From Candidatus Saccharibacteria bacterium UBA3829 (GTDB lineage: Bacteria; Patescibacteriota; Saccharimonadia; Saccharimonadales; Saccharimonadaceae), in the NCBI GenBank assembly GCA_002393165.1, contig DGIF01000059.1:1-9151 (forward strand): a stretch of DNA of 9,151 nt. Reading direction: 5' to 3'. Position numbers and translations under genes: made by a program. The notes beneath the pieces are model-generated. The model was not told the DNA's origin. It saw only the letters and a list, made by a program, of their open reading frames with translations, and made no database searches. Shown one piece after another: positions 4,717-9,151 of this stretch; position 1 is the stretch's first letter; each line of letters begins with the position of its first letter.

Positions 4717-5961
4717 ATGTTAGACGTGAAGTTTATCCGAGAAAATTTGGAACTCGTGGAGAAATCTACGCGTGAAAAGGGGTATAAAATAAATATCCGT
4801 GAGGTACTAGACCTTGACGATAAGCGGAAGGCGGTACTTGCCGAGGTGGAAACACTGAGGGCGCGGCGGAATGAAATTGCCGGCCAGATGAAGGGCGGGA
4901 AGCCAGCGGACGATTTGATTGCTGCTGGGAAAGCCGTAAAAGAAGAGTTGGCGGCGAGAGAGGCGGCTCTAGGGCCAATCGAGGCGGAGTTGAATGAGAA
5001 GTTGAAGCAAATCCCGAATATAATTTTTGATGACGTGCCGCTTGGTGGCGAGGAATGTTCGGTGGAAGTCAAGAAGTGGGGCGAAAATCATGCGACTGGC
5101 GTAGACCACTTAGATTATGCTGTATCGCGGGACTGGGTAGATTTTGAGCGCGGCGCAAAGGTGGCGGGCGCGAAGTTTTACTATCTGAAGGATGGTCTGG
5201 CCTTACTTGAGAATGCACTTCTTCAGTATGGTTTGTCCAAAGTGCTAGAGCACGGGTTTATTTATATGACGGTGCCAGACATGGTATCGAGTCGAGTGCT
5301 TGAGGGCTGTGGGTTTAACCCGCGGACCAGCGACCAGTCTGACGAGTATTACATCGAGGGCGAAGATCTTGCGATGATTGCAACGGCCGAGATGCCGCTC
5401 ACTGGTTACCATATGGATGAAATTATTGATGAAGATAGGCTGCCGCTTCTCTATGCTGGGTACTCGGCGTGCTTTAGGAAGGAAGCTGGGACTTACGGCA
5501 AATATACGCGCGGGTTGTTCCGAGTGCATCAGTTCAATAAACTCGAGATGTACGTATTTTGTTTGCCGGAACAGAGCAAGGAGATTCATGAAAAAATCTT
5601 GGCAATTGAGGAAGAGATTTGGCAGGGGTTGGAGGTCCCATATCATGTGATTAATAATGCGGCGGGGGATCTTGGGGCGCCAGCAGCGAAGAAGTATGAT
5701 ATGGAGTATTGGTCACCGGTAAATAAAAAATACCAGGAGATCACTTCTTGTTCGAACTGTACCGACTTTCAGGCGCGGGCTTGCAATGTGCGAGTGCGGC
5801 GAAAAGATGGCACGGTAGAGTTTGTGCATACTTTGAATGGTACGGCGATTCCACTAGCGAGAGCCTTGGTGGTATTACTTGAGAACTATGCGGTGGAAGG
5901 TGGAAAATTTAAAGTGCCGAAAGTGCTGAGGCCGTATCTTGGTGGCAGAGAAGAATTATAG
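4717..5961 (+). CDS. serS: Seryl-tRNA synthetase (class II aaRS)
   Basis: Charges tRNA-Ser (and tRNA-Sec where present) with serine; cytosolic dimer. The 414 residues are close to the usual length of about 425. The N-terminus MLDVKFIRENLELV is typical of the family, followed by the long antiparallel coiled-coil arm (about 25-105) that contacts the tRNA long variable arm. The catalytic core has TAEMPLTGYH, motif 2 CFRKEAGTYGKYTRGLFRVH (Arg254, Glu256) with HQFNKLEM, and motif 3 NGTAIPLARALVVLLENY (Asn374, Arg382). ATG 4717 is preferred over in-frame GTG codons further upstream inside rsmA because it gives the canonical N-terminus and sits just after a -10 box. hpf follows after 27 nt with no promoter visible between, so the two are probably cotranscribed. 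Confidence 0.97.
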   Translation: MLDVKFIRENLELVEKSTREKGYKINIREVLDLDDKRKAVLAEVETLRARRNEIAGQMKGGKPADDLIAAGKAVKEELAAREAALGPIEAELNEKLKQIPNIIFDDVPLGGEECSVEVKKWGENHATGVDHLDYAVSRDWVDFERGAKVAGAKFYYLKDGLALLENALLQYGLSKVLEHGFIYMTVPDMVSSRVLEGCGFNPRTSDQSDEYYIEGEDLAMIATAEMPLTGYHMDEIIDEDRLPLLYAGYSACFRKEAGTYGKYTRGLFRVHQFNKLEMYVFCLPEQSKEIHEKILAIEEEIWQGLEVPYHVINNAAGDLGAPAAKKYDMEYWSPVNKKYQEITSCSNCTDFQARACNVRVRRKDGTVEFVHTLNGTAIPLARALVVLLENYAVEGGKFKVPKVLRPYLGGREEL

Positions 5962-5988
5962 TAAGTTCATCAATAGAAAGGAGTTAAA

Positions 5989-6351
5989 ATGATAGAAAAA
6001 ATTGAAATCAGCGGGAATAACTATAAAGTAGAGGATGGCCTCAGGAAATACATCGAGAAGCGGGTTGGCAAGTTGGATCGGTATTTGCCAAAGGGCTCAA
6101 AGAAAGACATCGTGGCGAAGGCGGTGATTGCAGAGATTGGGAAGAGCGTAGCAAACAAGTATGAGATTTCGGTAGCAATGGAGATTCCAGGCGGTAAGGT
6201 AATTGCCGCAAAGGATGAATGCTCGAATGTGTTTGCCGGCGTGGACTTAGTGGAGGCAAAGTTGGCCGGACAGATTCGGCGCTATAAGTTGGAAGTTCAA
6301 CCGCATCGGCAAAAGAGGAGCCTAAAAAGCCTCTTTATCAGGAGAGGATAG
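5989..6351 (+). CDS. hpf: Ribosome hibernation promoting factor, short form (S30AE)
   Basis: Binds the 30S decoding centre and silences ribosomes in stress or stationary phase. The 120-residue product matches the S30AE fold: an N-terminal strand (IEKIEISGNNYKVEDGL), a helix ending YIEKRVGKLDRYLPKG, strands with IVAKAVIAEIGK and YEISVAMEIPGGKVIAAKDE, then VFAGVDLVEAKLAGQIRRYK and a basic tail. The C-terminal dimerisation domain of long HPF (about 190 residues) is absent, so this is a short, YfiA/HPF-like form. The start is supported by AAAGGAG (5977-5983), 5 nt before the ATG, in contrast to the leaderless genes nearby. hpf next to secA also occurs in Firmicutes. No known HPF regulator site is seen; expression probably follows serS. 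Confidence 0.93.
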   Translation: MIEKIEISGNNYKVEDGLRKYIEKRVGKLDRYLPKGSKKDIVAKAVIAEIGKSVANKYEISVAMEIPGGKVIAAKDECSNVFAGVDLVEAKLAGQIRRYKLEVQPHRQKRSLKSLFIRRG

Positions 6352-6353
6352 TG

Positions 6354-6362
6354 TGTTACAAT
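6354..6362 (+). promoter_or_regulatory. Extended -10 promoter of secA
   Basis: TGT-TACAAT, with the hexamer at 6357-6362, in the 33-bp hpf-secA gap. The -35 position (6334-6339) reads TTTATC, a weak match. A start near 6369 would leave a leader of about 15 nt that contains the Shine-Dalgarno AGGAG (6373-6377), 7 nt before the ATG at 6385. Confidence 0.5.
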
Positions 6363-6384
6363 AAGGGGAATTAGGAGTTATTTT

Positions 6385-9151
6385 ATGGTGAGACATACAG
6401 GGAAGTCTGGTAATCTGGTGAAGAAGCCGGCAAGGGTTAAGAAAGAGAAAAAGCCAACTGATAAGTTGGCCGATAAGACTGCGCTAACGAAGTTTTTGCA
6501 GGGCGTGTTTGGTGATGCGCAGAAGAAGATTTTGCGGCGGCTCTGGAAGCGGGCGCAAGAGATTAACAAACTAGAATCGAAATACGAGAAGATGTCTGAT
6601 GACGAGCTAAGGTCTCAGACCGAGAAGTTCAAGGCTAGAATCGATAAGGCTTTGAAGCAGGTGCGAACAGAGGACGGTACGGCGAAGCAGAAAAAGAAGA
6701 AAGTAGTGGATGACACTAAGATTCTAGACGAGATTTTGCCGGAGGCTTTTGCGGTGGCGAGAGAGGCCTCGAAACGGATACTTGGGATGCGACCATATGA
6801 TGTGCAGTTGATTGGCGGCATGGTCCTAAATATGGGCGCAGTGGCCGAGATGAAAACCGGTGAAGGTAAAACTTTGGTGGCGATGCTGCCGGCGTATTTA
6901 AATGCTTTGACTAGTAAAGGCGTGCACATTGTAACAGTGAACGATTATTTGGCACAACGTGATGCTGGCTGGAACGGTCCGGTGTACGATTTTCTAGGTG
7001 TGTCGGTGGGTGTGATTATTAACGAAGCATCGTTTATTTATGATCCGGAGTACGAGAATGACGAGCATGAGGATGAGCGGTTTAGGCATCTCAGGCCGGC
7101 CACGCGAAAGGAAGCTTATAATGCTGACATTACTTACGGTACGAACAACGAGTTCGGGTTTGATTATTTGCGCGACAATATGACGAGCGAGGTGCAATAT
7201 TTGCGTCAGCGAGAGCTGAACTTTGCAATCGTGGACGAGGTGGACTCGATTTTGATTGATGAGGCGAGGACGCCACTGATTATTAGCGCGCCGGCTGGCG
7301 AAAATCCGGAGCAGTATTATCAGTTTGCGAAGGTGGCGGCGAGATTGACGCCGGAAGATTACATTTTGGACGAGAAGCGACGGTCAGTGACGATGACCGA
7401 CAAGGGTATCGAAAAAGTACAAAATATCCTCGGAGTGGATAACCTGTACTCCGTGAAAAACACGCCGTTAGTATATCATATGGAGCAGGCGCTTCGCGCG
7501 GAGGTTTTGTTCAAGCGAGATAAAGATTATGTTGTCACAAATTCGGGCGAAGTGATTATCGTGGATGAACACACTGGGCGTTTGATGCAGGGTCGACGCT
7601 ATAATGAAGGCTTACATCAGGCGATTGAAGCCAAAGAGGGCGTGGTAGTGAAACAAGAATCGATGACGCTGGCGACGATTTCGTTCCAGAATTTCTTCAG
7701 GCTATACAAGAAGCTGTCTGGCATGACCGGTACGGCGTTTACCGAGGCGGAAGAATTCCAGCAGATTTATGCGCTAGACGTGATTCAAATTCCACCGAAT
7801 AAGCCGATTATTCGTCTTGATAAGGACGATTTGATCTACAAGACCAAGGCGGCGAAGTTGAAAGCAATCGCGGAAGCGGTGCGCGAGTATCATGAAAAGG
7901 GTCAGCCAGTGTTGGTCGGCTCGGATTCGATTGCAAATAACGAGGAAATTGCGCAGTATCTGGACCAATTTGGGTTGCCGTATGAGATTTTGAATGCAAA
8001 GAATAATGAGCGTGAGGCGGCTATTATCGCCAAGGCCGGCGAGAAGGGTGCAATTACGCTTGCGACCAACATGGCTGGGCGTGGTACTGACATCAAGCTC
8101 GGTGAGGGTGTGAAGGAGCTCGGTGGCCTCGTGGTGATAGGCTCAGCGCGGCACGATTCTCGGCGGGTTGACAATCAGCTTAGAGGTCGTGGTGGCCGTC
8201 AGGGCGATCCTGGCACGACGCAGTTCTTTGTGTCTTGTGAAGACGATTTGATGCGGATTTTCCAGGGCGACAGAGTGAAGATGCTAATGACGCGACTGGG
8301 CGTGGAAGACGATATGCCGATTCAGACGCGAGCAATCTCACGAACGCTAGAAGCGGCACAGAAGCGAATCGAAGGCTTTAACTTCGATTCACGAAAGAAC
8401 GTAGTGCAATATGACAACGTGATTAACCGACATCGCAAGGTTGTCTATATGATGCGACGAAAGATTTTGATGGGTGACGATATCCATCCGGAAATTGAGC
8501 GGCTGATGCGAGACGAGGTGAAGATGCTGACGGAGTTTTCGTCGCGCGTGAATAAAGATTTTGACGCGCAGTTTAAGGCAGTATTCGACTTTGACGAAGA
8601 TCTGGTCCATGAGATTGGTTTGAAGCGCAAAGAAAAAGATCGCGCAAAATTGGCACTCGAGGCCGTGCAGGAGGCGTACGCCAAGCAGGAAGAGAAATTT
8701 TCGGTGGAGACGATGCGCAAAGTGGAGCGCGAAGTGTACCTGAAAGTGTTGGACACTTTATGGATGCAGCATCTTGAGAATATGCAGCATCTTCGCGAGG
8801 GCATCCATTGGCGTTCAGTTGGTCAGCGTGATCCTCTGGTTGAATATCGGTCAGAGTCGCAGAAGCTATTTGATGGGTTGCAGCGTAATTTGCGAGAAGA
8901 GGTCCTGAAGATTCTATTATCTATTACTCCAGCAGAGGCGGCCGCGGACGATGTAACTGATGGTGAAGAATACGAATCCGAACTCACCAAGATGGCAGAA
9001 TCGCAGACAGAGCGAGGTGTAAATGAGATTTCTAAGGGTGAAGAAAACTTAGATTCGGAGTTTAGAAAGACTGATGGACGGGCGGTGCCTGCTAGGCGGA
9101 CTAATCTCAGGAAGAAAAAATCATCTTCGAAGACGAAGAAGAAAAAATCAA
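6385..9151 (+). CDS. secA: Preprotein translocase ATPase SecA (3' end outside the window)
   Basis: Motor ATPase that pushes unfolded preproteins through SecYEG. 922 codons are visible with no stop before the edge. In order: the SecA N-terminus (FLQGVFG, MSDDELRSQT), NBD1 with Walker A MKTGEGKT (Thr158-Thr163) and DEVD (284-287, VDSILIDEARTPLIIS), the preprotein crosslinking domain, NBD2 with GMTGTAFTEAEEF, TNMAGRGTDI (561-570) and the arginine-finger block from residue 586 (GSARHDSRRVDNQLRGRGGR), then the scaffold (RKNVVQYDNV) and wing domains and LDTLWMQHLENM. Odd points: a Lys/Arg-rich N-terminal extension of about 33 residues, an acidic insertion of about 20 residues near 213-238, and a lysine-rich tail with no CxC zinc-binding motif so far. 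ATG 6385 is supported by AGGAG (6373-6377). The true C-terminus cannot be seen. Confidence 0.98.
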   Translation, partial: MVRHTGKSGNLVKKPARVKKEKKPTDKLADKTALTKFLQGVFGDAQKKILRRLWKRAQEINKLESKYEKMSDDELRSQTEKFKARIDKALKQVRTEDGTAKQKKKKVVDDTKILDEILPEAFAVAREASKRILGMRPYDVQLIGGMVLNMGAVAEMKTGEGKTLVAMLPAYLNALTSKGVHIVTVNDYLAQRDAGWNGPVYDFLGVSVGVIINEASFIYDPEYENDEHEDERFRHLRPATRKEAYNADITYGTNNEFGFDYLRDNMTSEVQYLRQRELNFAIVDEVDSILIDEARTPLIISAPAGENPEQYYQFAKVAARLTPEDYILDEKRRSVTMTDKGIEKVQNILGVDNLYSVKNTPLVYHMEQALRAEVLFKRDKDYVVTNSGEVIIVDEHTGRLMQGRRYNEGLHQAIEAKEGVVVKQESMTLATISFQNFFRLYKKLSGMTGTAFTEAEEFQQIYALDVIQIPPNKPIIRLDKDDLIYKTKAAKLKAIAEAVREYHEKGQPVLVGSDSIANNEEIAQYLDQFGLPYEILNAKNNEREAAIIAKAGEKGAITLATNMAGRGTDIKLGEGVKELGGLVVIGSARHDSRRVDNQLRGRGGRQGDPGTTQFFVSCEDDLMRIFQGDRVKMLMTRLGVEDDMPIQTRAISRTLEAAQKRIEGFNFDSRKNVVQYDNVINRHRKVVYMMRRKILMGDDIHPEIERLMRDEVKMLTEFSSRVNKDFDAQFKAVFDFDEDLVHEIGLKRKEKDRAKLALEAVQEAYAKQEEKFSVETMRKVEREVYLKVLDTLWMQHLENMQHLREGIHWRSVGQRDPLVEYRSESQKLFDGLQRNLREEVLKILLSITPAEAAADDVTDGEEYESELTKMAESQTERGVNEISKGEENLDSEFRKTDGRAVPARRTNLRKKKSSSKTKKKKS

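Noticed and set aside
6312..6336. Hairpin AAAGAGG/CCTCTTT at the end of hpf as a terminator
   Set aside because: It is inside the coding region, has an 11-nt loop and is followed by ATCAGG rather than a T-run.

Overview
Host and overall character. Apart from a partial tRNA at the left edge, all genes lie on the + strand and are closely packed: housekeeping genes (hisS, rsmA, serS, hpf, secA) around a small envelope/redox cluster. The small gene set, the pairing of a DUF348/3D-domain wall protein with rsmA, the short HPF beside secA, the acidic insertion in SecA NBD1 and promoters made mostly of extended -10 boxes fit a Patescibacteria/CPR bacterium, most likely Candidatus Saccharibacteria. 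That placement is an inference from gene style; no 16S is present. TGA is used as a stop in a tightly coupled gene pair, so a UGA=Gly code is unlikely.

Layout. 1-48: 5' part of tRNA-Phe(GAA), minus strand, divergent from hisS with only 39 bp between them. 88-2712: hisS, a polytopic membrane protein whose only cysteines form an intramembrane CPTC pair, and a membrane-anchored DsbA-like thioredoxin (CPYC) coupled to it by a 4-nt overlap. 2713-2993: intergenic region with the only consensus -35/-10 promoter in the window, a probable structured RNA of about 140 nt and an intrinsic terminator. 2994-4706: a secreted DUF348/3D-domain cell-wall hydrolase and rsmA (ksgA), separated by a 75-nt spacer that folds into a long hairpin burying the rsmA Shine-Dalgarno and start codon. 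4717-6351: serS and hpf. 6385 to the right edge: secA, cut off by the window end.

How it fits together. hisS, rsmA, serS and hpf serve translation; secA moves proteins across the membrane; the CPTC/DsbA-like pair could form disulfides in exported proteins, and the 3D-domain protein downstream has exactly two cysteines in its exported part. Two regulatory themes stand out. First, several genes carry a TGN-TATAAT box placed so that transcription should begin at or within a few bases of the start codon (hisS, the 3D-domain gene, serS) or of the mature tRNA 5' end, implying leaderless transcripts. Second, two RNA elements flank the 3D-domain gene: an ncRNA or riboswitch-like leader before it, and the SD-occluding hairpin after it.

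No mobile element, CRISPR array or prophage gene is visible.
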